In this document: piece by piece, positions 1-8,390 of the stretch
Position numbering within the stretch: position 1 is the first letter of the stretch
Layout: each line of letters opens with the position of its first letter
From: Aneurinibacillus thermoaerophilus
Lineage (GTDB): Bacteria; Bacillota; Bacilli; Aneurinibacillales; Aneurinibacillaceae
Direction: 5' to 3'
NCBI RefSeq assembly: GCF_900099925.1
Contig: NZ_FNDE01000004.1
Coordinates: 1-64,000 of the forward strand
DNA: 64,000 nucleotides
Made by a program: the position numbers and the translations under genes
Notes under the pieces: model-generated
What the model saw: only the letters and a program-made list of their open reading frames with translations
What the model was told of the DNA's origin: nothing
The model's database searches: none

Positions 1-1
1 C

Positions 2-178
2 TCGGTAAAACGGTATGAACCGGAGTTTCGGGATTACTACCAGAAAAAGTATCGTGAAGTACCGAAACATCAACACAAAAGAGCCCTCGTTTTAACGGCA
101 AGAAAACTTGTGCGTTTGATCGATGCGCTGCTACGCAACGATCAAATCTACACGCCTGGAAGGAAGGTGAATCGATAG
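2..178 (+). CDS. IS110-family transposase, C-terminal fragment (cut by window edge)
   Basis: An open frame enters from the left edge and stops with TAG at 176-178, giving 58 residues. The peptide reads RYEPEFRDYYQKKYREVPKHQ, followed by an ALVLTARKLVRLIDALLRN stretch, which is the typical end of the IS116/IS110/IS902 transposase domain (DEDD recombinases that work through a circular intermediate). Only the tail is visible, so I cannot tell whether the element is intact. IS110 members usually lack clear terminal inverted repeats and none is seen in the 147 bases before plsY. In relatives gpsA is often near plsY/der, so the element may separate them; that is inference. Confidence 0.85.
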   Translation, partial: SVKRYEPEFRDYYQKKYREVPKHQHKRALVLTARKLVRLIDALLRNDQIYTPGRKVNR

Positions 179-214
179 AGGAAAAGCCCCTCTATTGAAT
201 CCTTCATTATATTT

Positions 215-244
215 CCAGTTTTTAACTATGAAACTGGGTTTTTT
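215..244 (+). terminator. Hairpin with T-run after IS110 fragment
   Basis: CCAGTTT (215-221) pairs with AAACTGG (231-237) and is followed by G and six T. It lies 37 bases after the transposase stop and points the same way, so it probably ends the IS transcript or belongs to the IS end. Confidence 0.5.
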
Positions 245-325
245 AAGTGCTGCCTTTTTTCGATAAATGAGGCATCTTAATTTCCAATTTCGTAGTTTGA
301 GGAACTTGACATATTACCGCAGGAC

Positions 326-922
326 TTACGCTTTCTTCTCTCCCAGTTTCCGCTCTGTCCCTTGAAGCAACCGCTTAATGTTTCCGACATGACGCATGTA
401 GCCAAGAATAGCGATCATAAATGTTCCGGCAATATAAACAAAAGACGCGCCTTGTGTCAGTAAAATGATAGGAACAAGGGTAAAGAAAACAAGTGAACCG
501 AGTGACACATAGCGTGTAATAGCGATAACAACTATAGTAACGGCCACAGCAATAAGCGCTGGAACAGGGGTCAGAGCAAGCAACGTACCAATGGTGGTCG
601 CCACGCCTTTGCCGCCGCGAAACCCGAAAAATACAGGCCAGTTATGACCGACAATCGCAGCGATCCCGGACAGCACAATCACCCAATCGTTTCCTTTGGT
701 CAGCCAGCTTGCTAGACCGAAGGCAATCGCGCCTTTAGCCGCATCAAGCAAAAGCACGGCAATGCCCGGGCCTTTACCAAGCACGCGCAATGTATTCGTC
801 GCGCCCGCGTTGCCACTACCGTGCTCCCGGATGTCAATTTTTGCAATTTTTTTCACTACAAGAATACTAAAGCTCACTGAGCCCAGCAAATACGAAAGTA
901 GAATGACAACCGCTCCCATCAT
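326..922 (-). CDS. plsY: Glycerol-3-phosphate acyltransferase PlsY
   Basis: This integral membrane enzyme transfers an acyl group from acyl-phosphate to glycerol-3-phosphate, the first step of phospholipid synthesis in most Gram-positive bacteria. The protein is 198 aa, the usual family length, with about five hydrophobic segments. Two family motifs are plain: GSGNAGATN at residues 35-43 and GHNWPVFFGFRGGKGVA at 92-108, which carry the substrate-binding loops. It lies 17 bp downstream of der on the same strand and probably shares its transcript. The start could be Met1 or Met2. Assignment is secure. Confidence 0.96.
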   Translation of the reverse strand: MMGAVVILLSYLLGSVSFSILVVKKIAKIDIREHGSGNAGATNTLRVLGKGPGIAVLLLDAAKGAIAFGLASWLTKGNDWVIVLSGIAAIVGHNWPVFFGFRGGKGVATTIGTLLALTPVPALIAVAVTIVVIAITRYVSLGSLVFFTLVPIILLTQGASFVYIAGTFMIAILGYMRHVGNIKRLLQGTERKLGEKKA

Positions 923-939
923 CGGCTCTATCTCCTCTC

Positions 940-2256
940 CTATTCGGACTTGTTTCGCACAAGAATGCGAATCGGAGTTCCTTCCAGTGGAAACGCTTCT
1001 CTAATCTTGTTTTCCAGGTAGCGCTGATAGGAAAAGTGCATCAATTCTTTATCATTGACAAACAACACAAGCGTTGGTGGCTTAACAGATACTTGGGTCG
1101 CGTAGTTAATGCGCAAGCGGCGTCCTTTATCGCTCGGCGGCGGCGTTACTGTCGTCGCTTCCTGAATTAAATCATTCAGCACAGGAGTGGCGATACGAAA
1201 CGCATGCTGCTCCGCCACTTGAGCCACTTTCGGCAAAATAGTATGAACACGCTGCTTTGTTTTCGCTGATACAAACAAAATAGGCGCGTATGATAAATAC
1301 TTAAATTCTTGACGGATTTCAGCAACAAACCGATTCATCGTCCGTTCATCCTTTTCGACTGCATCCCACTTGTTAACGACAATGATAACGCCGCGCCCTG
1401 CTTCATGCGCATACCCAGCTACTTTTTTGTCCTGCTCGATAATCCCTTCTTCCCCGTTGAGCACAACGAGCACAACATCAGAACGTTCCATCGCGCGGAG
1501 CGCGCGCATCACGCTGTACTTCTCCGTCGATTCATACACTTTTCCCCGTTTACGCATACCGGCTGTGTCAATTAATACATATTCCTGACCTTCAAACATA
1601 AACGGCGTGTCAATCGCGTCGCGCGTCGTGCCTGCAATATCGCTCACAATCACACGTTCTTCCCCGAGCAACGCGTTTACAAGCGAAGATTTGCCGACAT
1701 TTGGCCGGCCGATAAGCGAAACGCGAATCACGTCCTCATCGTATGCATCCTCTTCATGTTCTGGAAAATGCTTTATGACCTCATCCAACAAATCACCGAT
1801 TCCCGTCGCATGAGCGCCGGATACCGGATACGGCTCACCGACACCGAGCGAATAAAATTCATAAATATCGTGCAAGCGCTTTGTGTTATCGATCTTGTTG
1901 ACCGCAAGTACAATCGGCTTCTTCGAGCGAAATAGCATGCGAGCCACGCTCTGATCTTCCTCGGTAATGCCGACGGTACCGTCTACGACAAAGATGATGA
2001 CATCCGCTTCATCGATCGCCAGTTCAGCCTGATGCCGGATGGAATCAATAAGAGCGTCATGATCGTCAAAGGCGATGCCGCCTGTATCAATTAAATAAAA
2101 CGATTTGCCGAGCCATTCCGCTTTGCTGTACAGGCGATCCCTTGTTACACCGGGCACGTCTTCGACAATCGCCAATCTCTCCCCTACAATTCGGTTAAAC
2201 AGCGTCGACTTACCAACATTCGGCCGGCCGACAATTGCTACTACAGGATTTGCCAT
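940..2256 (-). CDS. der: Ribosome-assembly GTPase Der (EngA)
   Basis: Der is an essential GTPase with two G domains in tandem that acts in maturation of the 50S ribosomal subunit. The 438-residue protein shows the first P-loop GRPNVGKS at residues 10-17 with NKID, and a second [10 protein letters not shown] near residue 182 followed by [10 protein letters not shown] and NKWD. A KH-like C-terminal domain follows, which is the full family layout. The ATG follows a GAGAGG Shine-Dalgarno. Upstream on the same strand are a small protein, the YIEGIA protein and yphA, as in the B. subtilis yphA-yphB-der block. Confidence 0.98.
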   Translation of the reverse strand: MANPVVAIVGRPNVGKSTLFNRIVGERLAIVEDVPGVTRDRLYSKAEWLGKSFYLIDTGGIAFDDHDALIDSIRHQAELAIDEADVIIFVVDGTVGITEEDQSVARMLFRSKKPIVLAVNKIDNTKRLHDIYEFYSLGVGEPYPVSGAHATGIGDLLDEVIKHFPEHEEDAYDEDVIRVSLIGRPNVGKSSLVNALLGEERVIVSDIAGTTRDAIDTPFMFEGQEYVLIDTAGMRKRGKVYESTEKYSVMRALRAMERSDVVLVVLNGEEGIIEQDKKVAGYAHEAGRGVIIVVNKWDAVEKDERTMNRFVAEIRQEFKYLSYAPILFVSAKTKQRVHTILPKVAQVAEQHAFRIATPVLNDLIQEATTVTPPPSDKGRRLRINYATQVSVKPPTLVLFVNDKELMHFSYQRYLENKIREAFPLEGTPIRILVRNKSE

Positions 2257-2338
2257 AACTTACTACCTCTCTTTTTCAATATCTCTACTATCATAGAATG
2301 AATTGTAAGGACAGGCAAGACAAACGGGAAGACGCCCG

Positions 2339-2533
2339 CTACGAATGTTTGACAATAATTAGCGTGTCAGGCGTGATTTCATGCGCTATCCCATCAAGAA
2401 TTTTCTCCAGCGTAAACGCAATTTGCTGCAATTCTTTTTCCTGCTTGGCATAAAAAATCGGCGCGCCTCCGCCAACATGGGTTCGATCTGTCGTAATAAT
2501 AGCAAGAATGTATTTTTCAAGTGAAATGGACAC
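2339..2533 (-). CDS. Small conserved protein, probable partner of the YIEGIA protein
   Basis: This 64-residue protein starts at a GTG 8 bases after an AAGGAGG-type ribosome site. It begins MSISLEKYILAIITTDRTHVGGGAPIFYA and is soluble, with no signal or membrane segment. It starts 3 bp after the stop of the YIEGIA gene and lies before der. From memory, proteins of this size at this position are annotated as a capping-complex subunit for YIEGIA; its biochemical role is not known to me. Co-directional tight packing makes a complex with the upstream product likely, which is inference. Confidence 0.75.
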   Translation of the reverse strand: MSISLEKYILAIITTDRTHVGGGAPIFYAKQEKELQQIAFTLEKILDGIAHEITPDTLIIVKHS

Positions 2534-2536
2534 CGC

Positions 2537-3430
2537 CTAACGTGCCTCCTTCCCTCGTTGGTTAACATCAGCCGCGCGAGGCAGGCGAATCGCACTGTCC
2601 AGCACCGGTACTTGGGATATGGTTTCTAAAATTTTACTTCTATCTTTTTCTTCAGGTAGAAGGAAAATACCGAGTTTGCCATTCTTCATATTCCGCTTGG
2701 CCAGCGGAACAAGCGCCGGTTCACCGGAATCACGATATACACCGTGAATCGCCGACACGTCATGCAGAATGGCTTGGCGCTGACCCAAATTAGAAATAGT
2801 GATCAGGCTATTGGCGTTTTTTGGCGTGATAACAATTCCGACCCCGTGTCGGCGAATCTCCTCACGATCCGACCTAAGCCCAATATTCATAATATAAATA
2901 TCATCAACATATAAATTCGGGCCGTCGAGGGTCACTTCCCCTTCAGCAATATCGGCAATTTGCCCGATTACTTTTCCCGACATAAGCCAACCGTTTATAA
3001 AAAACATAAGGATGCCCCCCAAAACCCCTGTCCATACCGATACTTTAAGGATAATCAATGTAACCACGAGCGAGGTAAGCATCACAAGATAATTGCGTCC
3101 TTCAAATGCCTGGGCAATGCCTTCGATATAAGAGACACCGCGCGGCACAAGTTCCATGTTGTCCAACTGTTGCAGCATGTTTCGTTCCATGTTTCGTACA
3201 TCACGGAATTGCTGAGCGGCCAACCCGAGAAATGTCACCGCCGTCCAGTCGGCCTTCAGAATAGCCGGAATTACTACCGAACCGATAAGCGCGGCAATAA
3301 ACCCAAGCGCCAAATGGATGATCCGTCCATGCGGATAGGTCGGATATTGCCGATAGTCCGTGCGCAGCATATACACGCGGGCGGCTACCCCAAACAGCAC
3401 CCCCAACGTCACTGGAATGACATAATCCAC
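2537..3430 (-). CDS. YIEGIA-family membrane protein (YphB-like)
   Basis: A 297-residue protein that carries the eponymous SYIEGIAQAFEGRNYLVML stretch near residue 100. It has two N-terminal hydrophobic segments (residues 1-20 and 35-60) and two central ones (about 115-150), then a soluble C-terminal part (YVDDIYIMNIGLRSDREE onward). The start is GTG, overlapped by the AGAGG region after yphA. The family is confined to spore formers and is placed beside der in B. subtilis (yphB). A sporulation role is established only in general terms; no enzymatic motif is visible. Confidence 0.85.
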   Translation of the reverse strand: MDYVIPVTLGVLFGVAARVYMLRTDYRQYPTYPHGRIIHLALGFIAALIGSVVIPAILKADWTAVTFLGLAAQQFRDVRNMERNMLQQLDNMELVPRGVSYIEGIAQAFEGRNYLVMLTSLVVTLIILKVSVWTGVLGGILMFFINGWLMSGKVIGQIADIAEGEVTLDGPNLYVDDIYIMNIGLRSDREEIRRHGVGIVITPKNANSLITISNLGQRQAILHDVSAIHGVYRDSGEPALVPLAKRNMKNGKLGIFLLPEEKDRSKILETISQVPVLDSAIRLPRAADVNQRGKEAR

Positions 3431-3433
3431 CTC

Positions 3434-4060
3434 TTATCGCCCCCTCTTCACAAGAACTTTGCGCATGAGGGACATACTTATGCGAAGGCAAAAGAATAAA
3501 ACAGAATGCAACGCCATACCGACAAGAAGCGATAAAACAAGCATATCGCGAAAAATGAATCCACCCAGTGTAACGGAAGGCGCGTACGAGTATAAGAAAA
3601 ACTGCACCAAAACTTCCATAAGACAAAGCCCAAAACCGATAATTATAAAAGCCTGTTCTGGTTTTCGGGTCATAAAAGGTGCAAGCGAAGCAGCCACGCC
3701 GGCAACAAGATACACTTCATCCGCCACCTGAAGTATCGGATCTATCATCAACATATACCGGAACAAAAACAGCGTAACGCCGCAAAGCAGAGCGGCGGTA
3801 AAAGAATATTGTCGTATGTCGCGTTCCTGCCTGCTCCATAAGGCAAAAAAGAAAACAAAGGGCAACAAAAATGCACCAACACTGCATGCTCCCATCCCGA
3901 ATGGAATAAACCAGCCGCTCGTCAGATAGAAAACGCCAAGAAGGATAAAAAATGTGCGCGCTTGGATGCGCAGACGCGAAAACAAAGCGTCCATGGTACC
4001 CATCCAGCTAAACACCAAAATAAAGAACAAGCAAACGAACGATAAATATCCCGGATTCAT
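3434..4060 (-). CDS. YphA-like multi-pass membrane protein
   Basis: A 208-residue hydrophobic protein, MNPGYLSFVCLFFILVFSWM onward, with about seven predicted membrane segments and no recognisable catalytic motif. A longer reading of the frame would begin at 4321, but that would cross the hairpin terminator at 4143-4180; the ATG at 4060 has an AAAAGGGG ribosome site and is preferred. It sits three bases upstream of the YIEGIA gene. Position and topology match B. subtilis YphA, whose function is unknown. Confidence 0.8.
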   Translation of the reverse strand: MNPGYLSFVCLFFILVFSWMGTMDALFSRLRIQARTFFILLGVFYLTSGWFIPFGMGACSVGAFLLPFVFFFALWSRQERDIRQYSFTAALLCGVTLFLFRYMLMIDPILQVADEVYLVAGVAASLAPFMTRKPEQAFIIIGFGLCLMEVLVQFFLYSYAPSVTLGGFIFRDMLVLSLLVGMALHSVLFFCLRISMSLMRKVLVKRGR

Positions 4061-4142
4061 AGTCGATTCCCCTTTTTGCGTTTCTGTCTGTATTATTGCC
4101 GAAAAGCGGGAAAAACAAGACACAAATGCTATAAGAAAAAGT

Positions 4143-4180
4143 AAAAGCCATCCGAATGATTGCTTCGGATGGCTTTTTTT
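4143..4180. terminator. Bidirectional hairpin terminator after fni
   Basis: AAAAGCCATCCGAA (4143-4156) pairs perfectly with TTCGGATGGCTTTT (4164-4177), loop of seven. It follows the fni stop by about 22 bases on the minus strand and separates fni from yphA. Confidence 0.85.
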
Positions 4181-4202
4181 CTTCCTTTCTTTGTCTGATG
4201 AC

Positions 4203-5255
4203 TTATTTCTTCCTTTTCGCCAGCGCGGCGCAGTCAATGCCACGGAGAGTGGCCCAATGGTACGTTTCACCTGTAATGACAAGCGGAACTTGCTGCAACA
4301 TAGCAATGGTTGGTGCACCAAGCGCCGTCATGATGATCGTAAGCTGTTCATGCAGGCTATGCACATATTTGACCGCTTCTTCCGTCCGGCCTTCTACCGC
4401 ATAGCGAAGGAACGCGCCAGCTATGCCGACACAAGAAGCGCCAAGCGCCAGACAGCGGGCAATATCAAGACCGTTCTTTATGCCACCGGTTGCCACAATA
4501 TCGGGCTTTTCGGAAAGCGATGCGACTTCAAGCAGGCTCGCCGCCGTGGAAATGCCCCATTCATTCAGCATATCAAGCGGCTGTACCCGGCGCATGTTTT
4601 CAATACGTGCAAAATTCGTACCGCCACGCCCACCAACATCAATTGCGGCCACACCGCATTCTGCAAGCTGTTTGGCCGCTTCCTGCGACATACCAAACCC
4701 GACTTCCTTAACGATTACCGGTACGTCAAGGACAGATACAATCTCTTCAATGCGGCGAAGCGCCCCACGAAAATCCCGCTCGCCTTCTGGCATAATTAAC
4801 TCCTGCATCACATTCAGATGAATTTGCAGCGCGTCCGCTTCGATCATTTCTACCGCGTACCGCGCCATATCCGGTGTTGCTTCCGCGCCCAAATTGGCAA
4901 ACAAAAGACCCCGCGGGTGCTCCTGGCGCGCAATCCGATATGTATCGACAAGCGAAGGATCTTTCACGGCTGCCATTTGCGAGCCGACTGCAAGCGCCAA
5001 CCCTGCCTCCCGGGCCAAAATACCAAGCGACTGGTTAATGTTGTATGTTTCTTTTGCACCGCCTGTCATCGCGTTTATAACAATCGGCGAACTCAATGCG
5101 AGTCCGCCGATCGATGTCCTTATATCCACCTGTTGCATCGTGAGATCAGGCAAGCAATTATGAACGAACTTCACATCATCCAATCCATGGGTTTCAGATT
5201 GGCCCGTCGCCAGCGCATGTTCTACATGTTCTCGTTTTCGTGAAGTTCTTGACAT
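4203..5255 (-). CDS. fni: Type 2 isopentenyl-diphosphate delta-isomerase
   Basis: This FMN- and NAD(P)H-dependent enzyme interconverts isopentenyl and dimethylallyl diphosphate, supplying prenyl precursors for menaquinone and undecaprenyl phosphate. The 350-residue TIM-barrel protein starts MSRTSRKREHVEHAL, has the substrate loop LALAVGSQMAAVKDPS, the PVIVKEVGFGMS strand, the GGRGGTNFARIE motif and the FMN phosphate-binding VATGGIKNGLDIARCLALGA segment. The gene is directly downstream of the S1-like gene, 19 bp apart, as in B. subtilis (ypfD-fni). Confidence 0.96.
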   Translation of the reverse strand: MSRTSRKREHVEHALATGQSETHGLDDVKFVHNCLPDLTMQQVDIRTSIGGLALSSPIVINAMTGGAKETYNINQSLGILAREAGLALAVGSQMAAVKDPSLVDTYRIARQEHPRGLLFANLGAEATPDMARYAVEMIEADALQIHLNVMQELIMPEGERDFRGALRRIEEIVSVLDVPVIVKEVGFGMSQEAAKQLAECGVAAIDVGGRGGTNFARIENMRRVQPLDMLNEWGISTAASLLEVASLSEKPDIVATGGIKNGLDIARCLALGASCVGIAGAFLRYAVEGRTEEAVKYVHSLHEQLTIIMTALGAPTIAMLQQVPLVITGETYHWATLRGIDCAALAKRKK

Positions 5256-5274
5256 TGCGCCCCTCTGTCATCTA

Positions 5275-6465
5275 TTAAGATTTAAATTTTTTAAGCAAGT
5301 CGCTCATATTGCCCATGCGATCAGCAATAGTAACACTCATGCTGCCAGGCGCATTTTCTTCCACCTGGTAAGCGGCTACTTCTTTTTTCACTTCTTGCTT
5401 CTGCTTTTCATCCAACGCTTCGCGAATGCTTAGGCTCATCCGTTCTTCGCTCGGATTGAAGTCCAGAATTTTTACGTTAACTTCTTCGCCTTCTTTTAGC
5501 ACTTCATCCGGCGTGCCGATATGGCGGTTGGCAATTTGTGAAATATGAACAAGCCCTTCTACGCCAGGCGCTACTTCGATGAACGCTCCGAAGCTTATAA
5601 GACGTTTCACGGTTCCTTTTACAACATCACCTGCTTTGAACTTGTCAGCTGCCTGTTCCCATGGACCCGGTAACGTCGCCTTAATACTCAAGCTAATGCG
5701 TTCGTTTTCTTTGTCCACTTTCAACACTTTTACTTTGACTTTCTGGCCTTCTTTCAGTACATCAGCCGGCTTTTCGACATGGTGCCAGGCAATTTCGGAG
5801 ATGTGAACCAAGCCATCTACACCGCCCACATCCACAAACGCACCAAAATCGGTCAGACGTTGTACAGTTCCTTCAATAACAGAACCTGGTTCAAGGCTCT
5901 CAAGCACCTTTTGCTTCTGCTTATTCGCTTCTTCTTCAAGCACAGCACGGTGAGAAAGGATAACCTTGTTCTTTTCCTTATCTAGTTCAATAACTTTAAC
6001 GGAGAGAGTTTTTCCTTTGTAGTCAGAGAAGTCTTCCACAAAGTGACGCTCCACATGTGAAGCTGGAATGAAACCGCGCACACCAAGGTCGACCACCAAG
6101 CCGCCTTTTACAACGTCAGCAATAACTACACCGAACACTTCTCCAGATTCGAATTTTTTTTGCAGCTCGCCCCAAGCTTTTTCCGCGTCAACCGCGCGCT
6201 TGGACACGATCATCTCGTCTTTTCCCTGATCAATGCGAATCACTTTCACCTGAATTTCTTGACCTTCAGAAAGAACATCAGCTACTTTTTCGATATGAAG
6301 GCTGGATACTTCGCTGATTGGAAGGATGCCATCATACTTATAGCCTACATCAACCAAGGCTTGTTTCTCATCTACACGGGTTACGGTTCCAGTCAATACC
6401 TGATTAACCTCCACCCCTTTCAAACCTTGTTGACCATTCATTCCCATTTGATTTTCCTCTACCAT
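5275..6465 (-). CDS. rpsA: 30S ribosomal protein S1 homologue (YpfD), four S1 domains
   Basis: The 396-residue protein contains four OB-fold S1 repeats: [20 protein letters not shown] (domain 1), [20 protein letters not shown] (2), [20 protein letters not shown] (3) and [21 protein letters not shown] (4). Firmicute S1 homologues are shorter than the six-repeat E. coli S1 and bind RNA; their need for translation initiation is weaker. The frame is open to 6537, but the ATG at 6465 has a perfect AAGGAGG ribosome site and gives [13 protein letters not shown], so the upstream 24 residues are excluded. Confidence 0.94.
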   Translation of the reverse strand: MVEENQMGMNGQQGLKGVEVNQVLTGTVTRVDEKQALVDVGYKYDGILPISEVSSLHIEKVADVLSEGQEIQVKVIRIDQGKDEMIVSKRAVDAEKAWGELQKKFESGEVFGVVIADVVKGGLVVDLGVRGFIPASHVERHFVEDFSDYKGKTLSVKVIELDKEKNKVILSHRAVLEEEANKQKQKVLESLEPGSVIEGTVQRLTDFGAFVDVGGVDGLVHISEIAWHHVEKPADVLKEGQKVKVKVLKVDKENERISLSIKATLPGPWEQAADKFKAGDVVKGTVKRLISFGAFIEVAPGVEGLVHISQIANRHIGTPDEVLKEGEEVNVKILDFNPSEERMSLSIREALDEKQKQEVKKEVAAYQVEENAPGSMSVTIADRMGNMSDLLKKFKS

Positions 6466-6540
6466 AGACCATACCTCCTTGAAATAAAAGCCATTCATAA
6501 CAATAAATGCTTCTTGCTTCCCAAAAAGGAACAACAAGCA

Positions 6541-6549
6541 ATTATAACA
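6541..6549 (-). promoter_or_regulatory. Extended -10 promoter for rpsA-like gene
   Basis: On the minus strand TGTTATAAT (TGn plus TATAAT) lies about 75 bases before the rpsA start. No good -35 is found at 17 bases, which is acceptable for an extended -10 promoter. Confidence 0.5.
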
Positions 6550-6682
6550 AACAGCAGCATATTTATCTTAGCTTACCAAAGTTATCTATAAGAGCGCTAG
6601 TGCCAAACATGCTAAATTGCGAACCTGCACCTTCCTTGGGTAAGCGAAACAACTTACAGCTTGAACGAAATAAAAATTCGAA

Positions 6683-7294
6683 TTACGCACGTTTTTTATG
6701 TATGTCCATAAGCGCCTGAATTTCGCGTCGGATGACTTCAGCGGCGTACTGCGTGCGTTCCCCGCTTTCTTTCCCCGCCACCTCGGCAACTATATCAATA
6801 GGCTTGCCATAAATAATTGTGATTGGACGAAATAAGCGGTACGGGCCGATAATCGCAACCGGTACGACACGAACACCAGCTTTTAACGCGATCATAGCCG
6901 CACCTGGAAGCACTTTGCCCACATCGCCTGCGCCTGCCCGGTTCCGCCTGCCCTCTGGAAAAATTCCGAGCACTTTTCCTTGATTGACTACCTCCAGCGA
7001 TTTGCGAATCGCCTGACGATCGCCAGCCCCTCGCTTCACCGGAAACGCGCCGAAATTCCTGATAAGCCAGGAAAGCACCGGCACCTTAAAAAGTTCCTGC
7101 TTGGCCATGAAATGCACCTGACGTTCGATGCCGCAGCCGAGCAGAACTGGATCCCAGTTACTGATATGGTTAGCGCACAACACGATCCCTTCGCCATCCG
7201 GAATGTTTTCCCGCCCAATTACACGCCAGCGATATACGCTCGCGAAAATCCCGCGAAAAAGCGAGCGAAAGAAAGGATATAAATGAATGCCCAC
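6683..7294 (-). CDS. plsC: 1-acyl-glycerol-3-phosphate acyltransferase family (PlsC)
   Basis: The enzyme esterifies position 2 of lysophosphatidate to give phosphatidate at the membrane. The 203-residue protein has the acyltransferase motif NHISNWDP with His43 and Asp48 in the H-X4-D spacing, the FPVKRG block, the FPEGRRN motif near residue 116 and the VPVAIIGP block. The GTG start lies two bases after the cmk stop, so the two are translationally linked; cmk-plsC adjacency is common in Firmicutes. Confidence 0.93.
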   Translation of the reverse strand: MGIHLYPFFRSLFRGIFASVYRWRVIGRENIPDGEGIVLCANHISNWDPVLLGCGIERQVHFMAKQELFKVPVLSWLIRNFGAFPVKRGAGDRQAIRKSLEVVNQGKVLGIFPEGRRNRAGAGDVGKVLPGAAMIALKAGVRVVPVAIIGPYRLFRPITIIYGKPIDIVAEVAGKESGERTQYAAEVIRREIQALMDIHKKRA

Positions 7295-7296
7295 TG

Positions 7297-7968
7297 TTAC
7301 GCTCTCTCCCCAACTTTTTCTCGGTGCAACTCGACGATGCGATCAACCACCTGTTCGATGGTTAACCCCGTTGTATCGACCAGCACAGCGTCTTTCGCCT
7401 TTTTAAGCGGAGCCGTCCTTCGCTCGCTATCTTTACGGTCACGCTCGGCAATATCGTGCAGCAGTTGACTATAATCGACCGTTATCCCCTTCTGCTCCAA
7501 CTCCTGAAAACGGCGCCGTGCCCGTTCTTCAATCGACGCAGTCAAAAAAATCTTCAGTTCTGCGTCCGGCAATACCGCCGTTCCGATGTCGCGTCCGTCC
7601 ATAACGACGTCCTGTGTACTGGCCATTTTTCGCTGCATTTCTACTAGTTTCTCCCGCACGAGCGGATGTGCCGCTACCGTGGATACACACCGGGTCACTT
7701 CAGGCGAGCGAATCGCTTCCGTTACGTCTTCGCCATCCACATATACGCGCTGTATGCCCTTCTTCGTTTCAAGCGTAAGATTCATTTTATCCAGCAGCTC
7801 ACGTAGGCCATGTTCATCCTCTACTGAACACCCCTGTTTAAGCGCTGTCAGCGTCACAGCTCGATACATAGCACCAGTGTCAACATAAAGCACACAGAGC
7901 CGCTTCGCCACAAGCTGCGCTACTGTACTTTTCCCGGCTCCAGCCGGTCCATCAATCGCAATTTTCAC
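7297..7968 (-). CDS. cmk: Cytidylate kinase
   Basis: Cmk phosphorylates CMP and dCMP with ATP. The 223-residue protein opens MKIAIDGPAGAGKST, with the P-loop at residues 7-15, then YVDTGAMYRAVT, RSPEVTRCVSTVAAHPLVR and VMDGRDIGTAVLPDA, all CMP-binding landmarks of the family. It starts with GTG behind a GGTGAGAT ribosome site. It heads the cmk-plsC pair; the hairpin at 8021-8048 separates it from ypfB upstream. Confidence 0.97.
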   Translation of the reverse strand: MKIAIDGPAGAGKSTVAQLVAKRLCVLYVDTGAMYRAVTLTALKQGCSVEDEHGLRELLDKMNLTLETKKGIQRVYVDGEDVTEAIRSPEVTRCVSTVAAHPLVREKLVEMQRKMASTQDVVMDGRDIGTAVLPDAELKIFLTASIEERARRRFQELEQKGITVDYSQLLHDIAERDRKDSERRTAPLKKAKDAVLVDTTGLTIEQVVDRIVELHREKVGERA

Positions 7969-8020
7969 AATACCATCTCACCCTACCTATACGCCTGCTA
8001 CATGCTTTATATTATGCTAA

Positions 8021-8048
8021 TAAACAAAAAAGCAGGGCGTGCCTGCTT
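8021..8048 (-). terminator. Hairpin terminator after the small YpfB-like gene
   Basis: AAGCAGG (8030-8036) and CCTGCTT (8042-8048) pair; on the minus strand the stem is followed by six T. It lies 93 bases after the 63-aa gene and before cmk. Confidence 0.8.
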
Positions 8049-8140
8049 CTTTCTTTTGTATTTGATTCAAACTAAGCGATAGTGTTAATTAAGGATAGCG
8101 GGCAACATGCTATTCAATTACTTTCATAGTAACATAGCCC

Positions 8141-8332
8141 TCAGGGGGATGCAATGCCTTCCAGTCTCACCGTATCGACAAGAAAGTAGCGAACAGAATC
8201 GAATGCAAGCAGGAACTGACTGGCCAAAAGAAGCACCCATCCCCCTACAATCGCTATGGTAAGCCACTTCTCAACCCAAGCGGCTAAGAAGATAAAACGC
8301 TTCTCATATGCCGTATCCTTGCTTCGCCTCAC
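8141..8332 (-). CDS. Small single-pass membrane protein (YpfB-like, DUF5359 type)
   Basis: A 63-residue protein with a basic N-terminus (RRSKDTAYEKR), one hydrophobic segment (LTIAIVGGWVLLLASQFLLAF) and a short C-terminal tail ending VRLEGIASP. I chose the GTG at 8332 because AAAGGAG lies eight bases ahead of it; a TTG at 8359 would add nine residues without a good site. It lies between ypeB and cmk, where B. subtilis has ypfB. Function unknown. Confidence 0.75.
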   Translation of the reverse strand: MRRSKDTAYEKRFIFLAAWVEKWLTIAIVGGWVLLLASQFLLAFDSVRYFLVDTVRLEGIASP

Positions 8333-8390
8333 GCGCAACACTCCTTTCTGTGTTTCCAAGTATTGCCGCGCCTATCCGCCTTTATTCCTC

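Noticed and set aside
3954-4799. 281-aa open frame on the plus strand
   Set aside because: Shadow across yphA, a terminator and fni; no start signal and no domain.
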